From: Leguminivora glycinivorella
Lineage: Eukaryota > Arthropoda > Insecta > Lepidoptera > Tortricidae
Direction: 5' to 3'
Length of the DNA: 64,000 nt
NCBI RefSeq assembly: GCF_023078275.1
Contig: NC_062978.1
Span: forward strand, 10,306,585 to 10,370,584
Of the stretch, positions 41,663-54,568 are shown in pieces. The first letter of the stretch is position 1. Each line of letters begins with the position of its first letter. The notes below the pieces were generated by a model that saw only the letters and a list, made by a program, of their open reading frames with translations, did no database searches and was not told where the DNA came from. A program made the position numbers and the translations under genes.

Positions 41663-44600
41663 ATGAATCCGCTTAGACCGACAAAATTTTAATACAACGC
41701 AATTTTTTTTTCATAGCATTGTGCAATATTGTAAAATCGTAAAATAATCCGGGGGTCATATTTTTAGTAATACCATAGAAAAACACAATGTCAACGCAGT
41801 CTCACAAATCTCTAGAGGGCAGATTGCATCCACGAAGTAATCAGCCCGGTACTACTAATGCTTCAGCTCAATGGGATTACAAAAATGCGAATTCGTATGG
41901 CTTTGCAGTGCCTTATCTCCTTAAACGGTCGCTTGTGTGTCCCTATTACAGCAAATCCCATGATAGTTAAGATGCACCGCCAACTTTACCAAGTACTACC
42001 AAAGTTATATCTGCTGGTTACCAACTAAAATTGTATCAAGTTTCGACTATAATGACTCTGTATTAGAACCATTTTTTTTATTATACATTCACATTTATGT
42101 TGGTGGATTTGGTACTGTTGCACGCACGTGACATAGGGCTGTAATCTTGAGCCCTAGCTTTGATGTAGCCCCGTGTTTGCGTAAACGCGTCGGTTTAATT
42201 ACAGGCTCATTAATTTTGGATTATTTAACCAGTCTGGTTGGAGGCCATGTTACACGCTGCACTTGGTAAGTTTAGCTGGAGGGTTGGTTTAAAAGTTGGG
42301 AAACATTTTGAATAGTTTTCTGCGTTTAATAAGTAGTTTAGAACTATAGCTGAGTACAAACCGTAAGCTACTACCATGTTAACTTATTTTTTATCGTGAA
42401 GAAACGTTTGCGACTGCTACATATTTTTAGCTTATGCTTCGGCAAATCAGTAGGTCGCAGGATCAATTTTCAAGTTTTCCCTTAATTTTAAAATATCGAC
42501 TACTTGTACTAAAAATGCAAATTTATTAAAGTAAATATCTAAGTAGTATTTTTGGTCTTTAAACCAACACAAAACAAGGAACAGTACCTGTGGTAGGTAC
42601 CGAGACAGACACCAGACGTTTGCTCCCAAAATATGGGCATGCTTAAGTCCATTCTGATTCAGTCCCCACTCGCAAAAAGCGGAAGGAAGCTAACGCCTGT
42701 TTAATGGGCACCGACGCAATAATCCCTGTAATTGCTTACCAGCCTCCTGCATACAGAGCAGATGCTGCGGAATTAGCATTGTTTAGTCTCCGAGGAACAA
42801 ATTTGAAATAATTACGGCAATTTGTCACAGTTTGCTTCTTTTACGGTGTAATGGCTGTTGTTGAAGTTTCTGTGATACGCAGCTGTGATTTTAATTTTGA
42901 TGTGTGAGGTGAAAGTTAAATTGAGGAAAGCGGCTGAAGTGCAGAAAATTTTAAACGTATATACCTATGTAATACCGGTAGAGAGAACCATTTGGTAACA
43001 TTTGGCTTTGAAAATCTAGGTCAAGTTCTCATCTCCGTCTGGGAGATATAACTGGAAATCGATAAAATTAAATACAATCTCGGTAGAATTTACCATTTTG
43101 ACCGTTTAATTTTGTAGCTCTTGATCCGTGGGTTCCCAGTCCCTGTGCGCACATTTTTTTTGCAGACATTGCTAAACGTCTGGGTGATTTAACAAACTTT
43201 CGGCCAAAGATATGGCAACTTCCATGCACTACACAACTAATTTAGTAGGTATATAGTGTTATTTTGAAAAATAAAAATACTGTTTGCCTCTTAATAGAGA
43301 AAAAATCCGCCACCTTGTTACAGCAAGAACAAAAAATATCGTCACATTTGCCCTTGATTAGAAGGTGTAAAAACTCTATGTAACCACTATTGTTCCCACA
43401 TTTTGTTAAAAAATTCTCACCGCAAAGTTGCAAACATCAGAAAAATTTCTAAAACTAGACCACGGAGTAGATTTTCTCTCGAGAATTCAGCTCGCGCTCA
43501 AACTGAAGCGTTATCTCGAGCAAGCAGGTGACAAAGTAAGAAAATAAACTCGCACACTTGGACATCGGACGACATTATTCATGTTTATCGCGCCGGCCGT
43601 ACGACACCGCAATTAGAGATTTTCTCTCCCATTCTCTTGAAGCTAAGCTTTTTAAGCGCTCTCGCACTTTTTTTACGCTAGAAGTACAATTATGAGCGTT
43701 ATTGCGAGTTAATTCGTTAATGGTTGCACGGTTTTGTGATAATTTTTGTACATGGTAACTTTGAGTTATTTATTATACATTTTTGATGTGGTTTAAATAA
43801 GTGATTATATCCATAAATCGCGAATTTTATCAGTTATATTAATAATGATTATTACCTTTTGTAAATCCACTCAAGTTTTTCAATGTAAGAGAGCAAGCAC
43901 GCACAAGTAAAATAATACATGTATTTTCTGTGTGTAATTGGATGAAGGTACTAGCACTCCAGTGGAGTCTACTCCTGGCGTGTTGTGAAACAAAATACGG
44001 CCAATATAAACAAAGTAAAATTGCACCAATTCGAAAAACCTTCACCAACAAAATCACAAACAACCGACACCGACTGAAAACAAAACACGTTCGACAAAGA
44101 TAGAATATTAATGTCCTATCCCGTATCCCTTGCCCTATTCCACACGATCTTTTGAAACCTCGTATTACGTTTACCAGTGAATGCAATACGCTGTTCATTC
44201 TCATTGACATAAGGTGTTGTATGGAAACATTTTGGTTGAGATACGATAAAAAGTAGATAAGTGGTTGTAACGCTACCCCACTATTGCTGAGCGGATAAGC
44301 CCGCAGACAAAAGTACAAGTACATCTAACAGGATTATGCGACTTTGTTTTGCGTTTGATGAATTAATTTTGCACGATCGACTCCCGGATTAATACTAAGT
44401 TTGTGTTGTGTTGAAGCATTTCGTTGCTAATGCCTTGAAATGGATATTTTGGCACAATTGTATAACCCTCCTTCAACAATATTATGTTTTATAAATACTA
44501 AATAGATACAAAAGTAAATAAAGCTCTGAAATGTGCAAATTAAATGTGACTAGCTAAGTCACAGGTGTTTTCTAAGGGTTGCTGTTGTGCAATATTTGTA

Positions 44601-44674
44601 AAAGAGGTTTTACACTAAGTTAGGTTGACGCTGATTCACCAATCCGCAATGTTATGAAACTCGCATGGGGGGTG
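41663..44674. other. Three kilobases with nothing recognised
   Basis: AT-rich DNA without a familiar repeat or coding pattern. The 161-codon minus-strand frame at 43839-44324 has no recognisable domain and was not accepted as a gene. Confidence 0.4.
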
Positions 44675-44851
44675 TGTAACGGACCACACAGTCCTCGGTT
44701 CAAATCATAAGATATATCTATAATAATTATGCTTAGAAACAAATGCATACAGAGATAAAAACTTAAAAATTGCAAATAAATAAAACGAAAACAACTTACA
44801 TACGAAATGGAATTCCAACAAATTAAAAATAGAAATTCTCGGAATTAAAAC

Positions 44852-44966
44852 CGGCACAATAGGCGTTTTAGGCACATTAGGCGAAATCGGCACAATAGGC
44901 GTTTTAGGCACAATAAGGCAAGTCCGGCACATTAGGCGTTTTAGGCACATCTGGCGAAATCAGACA
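44852..44966 (+). repeat. Minisatellite within the 5' LTR
   Basis: About three imperfect units of ggcacaataggcgttttagg plus an acattaggcgaaatc-like half. The same array is at 54746-54860 in the 3' LTR. Confidence 0.75.
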
Positions 44967-44972
44967 TTCTTA

Positions 44973-45559
44973 TGGCCCCTGTACACACATGGCCAACGGT
45001 TCCACCAGCCCTTTGTGAAACCCCTTGGCCAAGATAAGAGCCGCTGTTTACACATTGGCGAACCAATCACTTGGCATTGGCTCTTCATGAAAGATGGACG
45101 TGGAATGGAAAAGTCTAGAAAATTCTAGGTCATAGACGTTGTCAGAAAAAATTGATTAAAAAATAATAACCCCGTAGTAAAATTAAATTATTTGAAATAT
45201 TAACAATTTTTTGAATATTCTGATAAGAACATTTATCTTTTTTAGGAAATACATTAAACATTTGCAAGGTTATTTTATTTCCTAAAATCTACACTATTAT
45301 TGGCATAGATAAACTTATTATTTTCGTAAATATTTCACTACTGTCCTCTCTGACGGCTGACGAGCAACTGAATGAAGCGCCAACGTGTAAACGCAGTTGG
45401 CCATTGGCGCCAAGATCCTTTGATGTGTGGACAAAAAACCGACACGAATCGGTTGGCCGGCAAGCGCAAGCGCCAACTGCTAACTTACGGCCAAGTAGCC
45501 CTCTACACACATGGCCAAGGGGGTTGGTGGAACTGTTGGCCATGTGTGTACAGCGGCCA
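44973..45559. mobile_element. Harbinger-type MITE inserted in the LTR
   Basis: 25-bp terminal inverted repeats differing at one base: tggcccctgtacacacatgg at the left and the complement ending ctgtacagcggcca-type at the right (ccatgtgtgtacagcggcca). TTA occurs at 44970-44972 and 45560-45562, whereas the sister LTR has a single TTA at the junction (cattcttagcc). A 3-bp TTA duplication suits the PIF/Harbinger group. The acacatggccaa motif or its complement recurs subterminally. No coding capacity, 587 bp. Confidence 0.85.
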
Positions 45560-47220
45560 TTAGCCATAAAACAACACAGCGCATGCGTTAAAATCGGGAC
45601 AATAAAACTCAGAGCGCAGCGTCAGAGAGGGCATTCGGCGAGGGAACGTTGAGGTGTTGACATCAGGAGTTTAAGATACAAGATTGAGAGGTTGGAGACT
45701 GGCGAGAAGGTATCTTGGTAAAGTAGACTTGAAGACTACCAGTAAGTGTCCAAATTGTTTATTTTGAATGTGTTTATATTTGTAATTTTAGATTAGTGCT
45801 ATTTTTTGAAGGTGATAATTTTAAATAGTGGTACTTATTCATTTCATATGAACAAGATATTCATGAATGTTATATTTATGTGGTAATTATTTAAAGTCGT
45901 TCAAATTTCAATTTATTTATTACATACAAATTAACACTAACGGTTAATTTGGAATATTATTAAAATTCGGATCTGAGTATCTCTAATATGACTACTATAT
46001 ATAACAAATAGATACATAAAATATTACACATATTTACTTTATGTACATACACATTCTATTAGCTAGAATCTCTTTGGGTGATTAGAAGGATTTTCATACT
46101 ATTGTCTCATCCTTAAGTAAGATAATTTTGCTATATCAATGAAGTAGGATTAATAACTTTATTTATTGTTCATAACATGTAAACTTTATTAGAGTTAAAG
46201 GATAACTTGTGGGAATTAATACTAATACTAAATACTAGGGAGGCATAGGACATCTATGGATGTTAGGATCCTGTCGCTATCAAGGAGAATCATTGATATA
46301 AAAATAAGATTGTTCACAAAAGTTGAATCATTGACACTGGCCTCGAGATTGGCAGACTTTGGAATCATCATTCCATTTTCATAATATGGTTAACGATAAC
46401 GTTGTCTGGGAGACCAAACAATTCTAGCATTGACTAGTGAAACACGATGTCAAGCAATGGACCACTATACTCGGAACGTGGGAAATTGCACGCATATAGA
46501 ATTTATATTTTGTGATCTTGGACAACCTTCGATGGCTATGGCCGAACCAAAATATATATATGGGATGGCGTGTGAGTCTGGGGTTTTGTCGTTCGAAAGG
46601 CTAGATCAATGAAGTATTTGTCTTAGTATCAAAAGAAGGTCAATGAATAGGCCCAATAAAGGGTATCAAAATAGATATTCTGTTTCCTTGATAGACCAGG
46701 GGTAGGCAGAGCAGTTTCTATCCTGACGTTAGAGGACTTGGTTGCAGAAACATCCCAAAACATATAAAATTATACCGGGATTAAAGGATCCTTGATTAAA
46801 TATTTGATATCTACTATTATGGTAGTACATTTTTAAGTAGAGCAAAGACACTTTACATCAGTTTACTTTTGTTCTAAGGATCCCATTTGTTCAATGTTTG
46901 ATAAAGCATAAATTGAACCAGCAACCTAGTTTGTACATATGCTCGAGCGAGGTCCTTATAATAGGCTATATTATATTATACACCTATTATTCCTACGTAT
47001 AAGGGACTCGTGGGTCGGAAACAATTAACCCCATTTTAAATAATGTCTTGTATTTATTTTTAATATATTTCCTGTATTTATATTCCTTACACAATTTTAC
47101 CATTCTCATACACTTTTATCTCAACGCACTAAATTCTTTCACAAATGACGTTCTCTCAGCTTATTATACCTCAAGTGAATATATTACTGCCTTAGTTTTA
47201 TCAACTTAAATTTTCCCCTA

Positions 47221-47537
47221 ATAGCAAGTTCCCAAAGGTAAAAAGAATCTGGATTGCTACGCACAACTACGGGGTCCTACCACTTACTAGACGATCACAG
47301 TATTTGTTTTAATGGCCAATTTTTAATAGTGTATTGTTTTAATTAGGGCTAACAATTTGGACTTAAGTTAGGTAATTTAGGGTGTAATTAATTAAGGGGT
47401 AGCGGGGTGTTATAAAGTGTTAGGCCGTGACGCAGGATGTAATAGACCCTAAATATGTCCAATTGTTAGCATATTCAAGTGACATGTTGTCACAAAGTGT
47501 TGCTGTGAATGAGATATCCTTGTTGGGAACTTGCTAT
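47221..47537 (+). promoter_or_regulatory. Nested inverted repeats across 5' LTR end and leader
   Basis: atagcaagttcccaa (47221-47235) in the LTR is complementary to ttgggaacttgctat (47523-47537) in the leader. Inside this, gctaacaatttggac (47348-47362) is complementary, with one indel, to gtccaattgttagc (47458-47471). The LTR boundary lies inside the inner loop. Confidence 0.55.
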
Positions 47538-50500
47538 CCTTCATGCTGAAACTTTATTTTATTTTTGTATCATTCGTCTATCTTTATTAACCACTGCGTA
47601 ATAGTCTAAGGGGCAATCAAGCTATTGATAGTTTTCTAAGATACGTTTCATTTCGAAGTATGTTTTGTAAGTTTAAGGTCACTAACCTGGATTTTTAAAC
47701 AAAGTTATAATCCGATATTGAAACAGAAACATTGCACTTTGCACTACACATTTCACTCACTTTAGACATAGCTGTGTAATTTTAAAACCATTGTAGGCTT
47801 ATCACTTATCTAATTAGATTTTTATTTCACTTTAATTCACTATTCAAAGAACTAATGACAGTTTGTACTTCTAGCATAAACTTATAAACGTTACCCGTTA
47901 CGAACTTAGGACGCGGCTTTATACGATAATTGGAATCGCGTGTGCACATGGTATTGTATGTAAACAATAACATAATTATCGATCAACAACGTGCGTACAG
48001 ACTGATAAGAGATAACACGTGCAGAAAACTGTCATCGACTAGGGACACCGGGGCAACACCGGGGATAGAAGAAAGTATTTGAGGCTATTGTAAAAATGTC
48101 AAACCAGCTGTCAGTGAAACAATTCAATCGGAATGGCAATTTTAGAAAAGTTATTCGTTTTCTAGCTAATATTTATTCTGTTGCGATAATGAAGAGATTA
48201 TAGCAAAAATAAAACCTCAATGGTATCGGTTATATTTATCTACTGGGAAAGTTTTGTACTAAAACAAATTAGTCGTTACTGAAAGCAATTACGCACAGAT
48301 CGACTGTCTTGTGGTAATTTTGTGTCGAGGGTCCTTTAAAACGATATCATGGAAGATTATAAATACTTAGATACATCAAAATAATTTAATATTAAAACGC
48401 TGTACATGTTTTATGTTAAGGGAAACTTTTACTGTTTAGTGAATCAAGATTTTCCGTTCTGTTGGTTATAATATATCTGCCAGTATCACTAAATTAAGTA
48501 GAAATAAGCAAGGAAATATTGCTAGTATTTTAGGTACTTTGCTCTATGGGCCTCTGTAGGAATTGATTTCTAACTAGATTTGGCATGTAGTATGTATATA
48601 TGTCATGTACAAGTTGCTAGTATTGGCATGTTCTTTTAAGAAACAGAATAAGCTAAATTAATGACAGTATGCGATACACAGACTTGATTAAGTACATTTT
48701 GTCAAAATCTATTCTTCATGTGTCAAGTGTCGCATATATCATGGTAGGAATGTCACTTTGACAGCAAGACAACATCATGTTCACTCTTACCTCGCTATCT
48801 TCTCTCCCCTTTTTCGTGTTATCAACTGATTAGTGATAAGCTGTTATCAGCTAGAGAAAAACTAGGAAATAAAATGATGATTGATCTAGAGAAGCGTTAA
48901 GCTGTGAAATATCTATTTTAGCTGTGATTATATTGACAATAATCTTATGTTGTCAACAGGGCGACTCATTGATTTGATTTATTTTTAAATAAAATTAACA
49001 ATAGAATAAGTAATGGTATTCATAATCATAGGGAAACGAGTAGCAATTAACGTTTCATACTTACTAACAACTAAGGATTAGTTGTCTTCCACTGAAGTGT
49101 GAACAAATTATAATTACTTGAAAGAGACAAACAATCAAGTAGCTTATTGACGAGAACGTCTAGAATTTAGAACATACAATCTAGAATTTAAGCATAGTAC
49201 TTAAGTGTACTCAAGTAAGGAGTTAGGCACACCATTCATTAATCTCAGGCAAGCTTATAGCTAGGAATATTTTTATTGACAGTCAGTCTGAGTCATTATA
49301 TAAGATAGTATTCAGAGCTGTGTTAACATGAAATGATTCCCATCAGTGAACAGATTGCAGTAGCTATTGCATTTAATAATTAGGGATATGGTGAATCACA
49401 CACTAGCAAAATTATGAAGGAAGGTGGTAAATGAAACATCCACAAAATGCTTTATTAGTAATATTGAAAAGGTGCACAAAAACAAAAAAAACCCAGAGCA
49501 TATATGTTCATTTCGTTTCCATTAGACGGAAAAGCGCCACTCCATGCAGGAAAAATAGAATAGAGAAGTAACTTTTAGTTAGGATTATTCAGGAAACCAA
49601 GGGAAAAGATATTATGTTTCTCTTCTCGATGACTTTTGAAAAGTATCTTGATGTGAGACACGTTGAGTGATGATCATATTTGGTGTAGTCAGTGTAGGCG
49701 TTAGAAGTGATTGTACATGGAGAAGAATTTTCACTCTTTCATTGAAACCTGGAACAAAAATGAAGGGTAAACACATTTCAGATAAAGCATTTATATTGCC
49801 ATTCCACTATTGGATGTGCATTCCTTTTTTTATACATACAGGTCAACAAGTCATATAATGAATTGCATTGTTTGTCTAGATATCTTCATGAAGTTGGCTT
49901 TCAATGATATTGTAATATTGTATTGTCATCCCACTTATTGGTTTTATAAAATTTCAGTTCTTTAGGTAGCATGTAGCTAGTAAATATATCAACTATGGAG
50001 TAGTCTACAATATGACCTAAGGTTACAATAGGAAAACATAATTGCTAAGAATAAGCTTTTAAAAATATTAATCTCTAGATTGTGATTAGACCAATTCTAG
50101 TATACTGTAAAATAGAGCAAGTAAGTTGATCATAGGTTTCCTATATTTATGACTTTGTCAGATTATCCGTCAGTCTGTGTTTTGATTCTTTAAACCAGTT
50201 ATCAGTGGATGGAGCAGGTTAGCATAGATTAAGTACTTATGAATGTAGGTAAATAAGCTAGATTTAAGATTTTAGACTTAGTAGTAGTGTTTGTGCCAAA
50301 TATAGTGCACAGTATAATAGTTTGGATGAACAAATGGAGTCAGTCTGTAGTAGATTTGCTATTATTAGAATCAGGAATAAGGGCAAACAATATTATTTAC
50401 CCTAGAGTAAACCAAAGAATAATAAATAAATAAATAAAACATTTTACCATTGTGGATGTAGATCAGACATACAGGAACTGAGCCAGGTCAGCCTGGGAGT

Positions 50501-51049
50501 CATTCTGTTGCAAGTGAATGTGATTCGAGCACACACACATACACAAGTTGCTCAGTCAAAGGGGCATGCCAATGGAGTTCCAATTTGTGCGCAGCCGGGG
50601 AAGGGGCAGGACGTTGTTCCTAGTATAATGACAGCGGTGTTCAGCATACTCTGGAAAATTTAAAAATATATTTAATAATTAAGTAGGAAATAAGTCCTAG
50701 TTATAAGCATAAGTTATAAGAATAAAATTGGCAGAGATTTTATAACTAAATAGGTATTTGATCATTTTATTAATTAGGGTCTATTTTAATTACGGGATAA
50801 ATTTCAAATTCTATCATACTAAACTATTATCGAAATAAAGTTTAGCCAAATAGAATAAAAGAGAAATAATTGACTTAACAACAACATAAAAGTTAAATAA
50901 ATAAATAAAAATTGAAGGGGCATTTTTGTACAGGCCTACTTGATTACAAACTAAGCATGATTCTTATTATTGACATTCGGTAATGCTTACATTCTTCATT
51001 TATACAATTTTTGCTTAAAACCAACATTGCTTGGTCAAACTTTATTATT
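47415..51049 (+). other. LARD interior, proximal part
   Basis: Non-coding, AT-rich, with no gag or pol motif in any frame and no dispersed repeat recognised. Confidence 0.6.
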
Positions 51050-51250
51050 CCGGCTCATGGAAGCATGGAGTCTGTTTGACAGCTAATTCCAGGATTTGGC
51101 GTAGGCACTAATTTTCAATAGGTCTTATTGAAATTAGTCTGGTTTCCTCACGATGATTTCCTTCACTCAAAAGCAACTGGCAAATATCAGATGACAGTTC
51201 TCAAGTATTTATCGGTATGATTTGCGGTTCGAACCCGTATCTTATAATTC
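51050..51250. repeat. Dispersed repeat I copy 2, inside the LARD
   Basis: catggagtctgtttgacagc, ccaggatttggcgtaggcac, ggtttcctcacgatgatttcc and a gcggttcgaacccg block follow the order seen at 37799-38035 and 58466-58600. Confidence 0.55.
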
Positions 51251-51364
51251 AAAGCATACAAATAATTATCACTAGGTGAGATTAGTTAACAGATTACAGG
51301 ATCATTAGACATTAATAGTGTAACTTACATATTAGTACAGGTGATGCAAGCCGTGATCGTCGGT

Positions 51365-51512
51365 GCCTTGTCTACTCATGGAAGCGGTCCGTCGAAAAGG
51401 AGCTGTGAGTGGCAGGTTTGAGCTGGTGGAGCGAGGTCACGAGGGTTGCTGAAGATAGGAAGGCGTGGCATGAGCTTGTGAAGGCCCTTTGTACCTCCGG
51501 GGTGTCTTAGGA
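51365..51512 (+). pseudogene. LINE ORF2 C-terminal remnant, inside the LARD
   Basis: The plus-strand frame reads VYSWKRSVEKEL, an in-frame TGA, then VAGLSWWSEVTRVAEDRK, AWHELVKALCTSGVS and a stop. The W(K/R)RSVEKE...L.W....AEDR..W..LV.ALC order is the usual tail of a group of insect LINE polymerases. The same ending occurs at 5020-5086. Confidence 0.55.
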
Positions 51513-52754
51513 CTACAACACCCACACATAACTGGTAAGGTAGTATAGTGGCACTGGGGCTTAACTCCAAGGGGCATCTAGCACCCAATACCTGAAACAT
51601 GTAAATAGGCGGACATAAGAAATAGGAAGTTGTAGGCTTACTAAAATTCTCCATCTCTAAGACCAGAATTAGAATGTTATTATAGTGCGCTATAGGAATT
51701 AGACAATCTCTCTATTGGAAAACATTTTACCATTTTAGCAAGTCAAGGTTTAAACTAAACTATGAACTGCTTTGTGATGGACAAGTTAAATACATTATTA
51801 CTTACGGCGAAAACTTGGCTAATTCCATTATGGTATCATCAAATCATCATGAAAGAAAACCACGTAGTTCCACTGGCGTCATGGGGTCATTTTATTATTG
51901 TAGCTAAAGGTTCGGTTTGTTTCATTATTGTTCATGATGTTTTCCATAATCTAAAACCAAACAAGCATTTATTTATTACATTCGTTATACACATTTTGTG
52001 TTGTATTTACCACATTACTAACAACATATATCATTACTTAGTTAATGTATTACTCACTTTTTTATGATTTATAACAAATACAAGCCAGCAGGTCGATAAA
52101 TTACGTAATTTTCAGTTCCAAATAATGCGTGTACGTCTGAACGGCATCCATTTTTCTTTTATTTCTGTCTGACTGACAGTAATGACGTGGCAATGACGTC
52201 AGCATAGCAAATGTTGCCATAGAAAAATCAAAAGGGCTCTATAGATCATAAGACATTTGACGGACCAGATGCGACTAAAATTTATCCAGTATGAATGGGG
52301 CTCTGCAGACTATGTGGAACGAATTGTAGAATAATAAAATAGAGACAGTGATTTGACGTTTACATTCAATCTTAATGTTTTTTTTTATATAAATATGAAA
52401 TAAATAAATAAATATTGGGGACATCTTACACGGTTCAACTTAGCCCCAAACCTATCAAGTTTTGTGCTATGGATGCTAAGCGACGATATGCCTATTTGAA
52501 TGGATAAAAACATGCTTGTATACAAGGGAAATATCCATGACTCATATAAAAATATTCTGTAGAGTTTCATTGAGGAGAAAAATATTATTATAGTAAAATT
52601 TTGTTTAGACTGCTAGTATACTATGACAAATTAAAAGGTCAGTTGAAGAACACCAAATTTCAAACTTTCTATGTTTTGCTGAATAACGGACTGTCGAACC
52701 ATATGATAGATATAAAACAAGATAAATAGGTAATGCGTAGTAGTACAGGATTTA
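51513..52754. other. LARD interior, unrecognised
   Basis: Non-coding; the 101-codon frame at 51762 has no recognised domain. Confidence 0.5.
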
Positions 52755-53105
52755 CTAGCTTTTGCCCGCGGTTTCGCTCGCATACTGTTCGAAACGTAAT
52801 TCTTGTTCAATCGTTTACAAAACAAAGTAAGATTTCAGTTGGATCTGTAGATTTCGATGTACGGTACGGTAGCCATACTACCATCGTTGTGTAACAATGC
52901 AACAATCGTTGCAATCATTTATTTAGAAAAATAGTACATGTACAATATTATGTGCAACCAAGTCTCATATTTCGTCATGTTTGGAAACTTTCACTCATGT
53001 GTCTTCCATCTTTTTATATATTGCGTTGGTGGCAAACAGGCGTGCGGCCCGTCTGATGTAAAGCGGTTACCGTGACCTATGGACGCCTGCAACTCAAACA
53101 GTGTC
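52755..53105. repeat. Dispersed repeat fragments inside the LARD
   Basis: 52755-52792 carries gcttttgcccgcggtttcgc (repeat D end). 53022-53105 carries ggtggcaaacaggcgtgcgg and accgtgacctatggacgcct, a block common in lepidopteran intergenic DNA. Confidence 0.55.
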
Positions 53106-54511
53106 ACATGCGCGTTCGATAGGTTTATTAAGCTAATGATAGTTCAGTATGTAGGTATGTGTGTATGTTTGTAACGATAATACTAGAAGATAGTTATGTC
53201 ATAGAGTTAGAAGATGTTATCAGAGCAGCTAGGCGTAACAAGTTAGGTACTTGTATTATTTTTCCTACTTACAAAAGGAGAATTCTTAGCAGTATCATCT
53301 TCCATAATTTAACTTTGCGTCTTGAACTATAGGTTAACAAAATGTAAGTAATTAATACTTAACGGTAATTGGCATCACATACAATATTTTGCAGTTTTGC
53401 GTGCCATTTGTATAGTTAAATGTAAGACGTGATTGCATAAGGTGATTCATAAAGTAAAAAATAACATAGTCCCTGTACTTACGATATAAGTATCTATGTT
53501 TATTATTTTTAATTTCTGATCAATTTGAAAAATTGAAATAGCAACAAGAAAAAGGGAGAGCTTTTTAATTATGATATTATATATTATTTTTACTGTCATT
53601 ATCTAAGTGGACTTGCAGGTATGTCAGAAACAGTAAAATTGAGCGTATGAGGAAGGATGAAATCTGAACGAGTAGTATAAATGAGATTCGCATAATAGAA
53701 AGAAGAGAGGTTTAGCTAGATGAATGGATGAAGAGTCGTTTGAAGATATGAAGGGTTTCCTCATGTTTGCAAGTTTGAGAATAGTGACGGCAGTTATTGG
53801 AATTTCGAAATGGGGAAGGGGTTACACAAACTTGATACCAAAAGAGTTAGGTGTTAGGATAAATAATTTATACCTTTTACAGGTACATTCTTTTGGTAAC
53901 AACATACTCTACATGCCGCTAACAAACGAACTAAACACACACCCTGTGTCTTTATGGGATAAATCAGATAATTTTGTTTGACATATAAAAAAAAAATGTG
54001 ACTTAACATGGAATCATAATTATAAAATTGTTGATTTGATTAAAACATTGATTGTCTGATTACTCTTATAATTATACATAGGACATTATGCCGAGAAAGG
54101 AGGAAAATTATTGATTAGTATTGAGTTGTGGACTGGTTCCTTGAACTATGGGGAGAACAGTTGTCAGTGGCTACCTGAGAATAGAAAGGCTTTTTCTTTC
54201 TAGTGAAGAGATCTTTGTAAGTTCATAATATCTGGACAATGGAGATAGCGGGTTACCTGTCGGACAATGTGACTAACTACCCATATGAGGATGCAAGGAT
54301 TTTACCATTAGGGTACATTTGATTCACAACCAAATGCTTTTACTGGAATGAAAATTCTGGCTGGTGACAATTTGACTCATGTGTCTGGGTAACTATTAAG
54401 TTCATAATTCGTGCTGGATCAGTGAGGTTCTTTTGAGTATTGGTCACTTTTATTCACCACAACTATGAAAATGGGAAATTGAAAATTTCAATAACTGAAT
54501 TATTTTATTGG
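53106..54511. other. LARD interior, distal part
   Basis: Non-coding; the 85-codon frame at 53724 is unsupported. Confidence 0.5.
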
Positions 54512-54568
54512 TTATTTTCGTTTAACACAAAATGTTATTTTGAATCAAACGAAAATAAAAGGGGCAGA
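54512..54568 (+). promoter_or_regulatory. Hairpin plus polypurine tract before LARD 3' LTR
   Basis: ttattttcgttt (54512-54523) pairs exactly with aaacgaaaataa (54547-54558) across a 23-base loop. The purine run aaaaggggcaga, overlapping the end of the second arm, directly precedes the 3' LTR. The purine tract is the plus-strand primer by analogy with other LTR elements. Confidence 0.75.

Larger units (their letters stand above)
44675..47414 (+). repeat. LARD 5' LTR, carrying a MITE
   Basis: 2740 bp, exactly 590 bp longer than the 3' LTR. The excess is accounted for by the MITE (587 bp) plus its 3-bp target duplication. Outside it I found no difference from the 3' LTR by eye. Confidence 0.88.

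Noticed and set aside
43839..44324. 161-codon minus-strand frame
   Set aside because: Hydrophobic and Cys-rich by chance composition, no domain, no repeat partner and no conserved context; coding status cannot be supported.
44705..44950. 81-codon frame repeated at 54599-54844
   Set aside because: Duplicate because it lies in both LTRs; Pro-Val repeats come from a minisatellite and there is no independent sign of selection.
46430..46612. 60-codon frame repeated at 55734-55916
   Set aside because: Again identical only because the two LTRs are identical; no recognisable domain.
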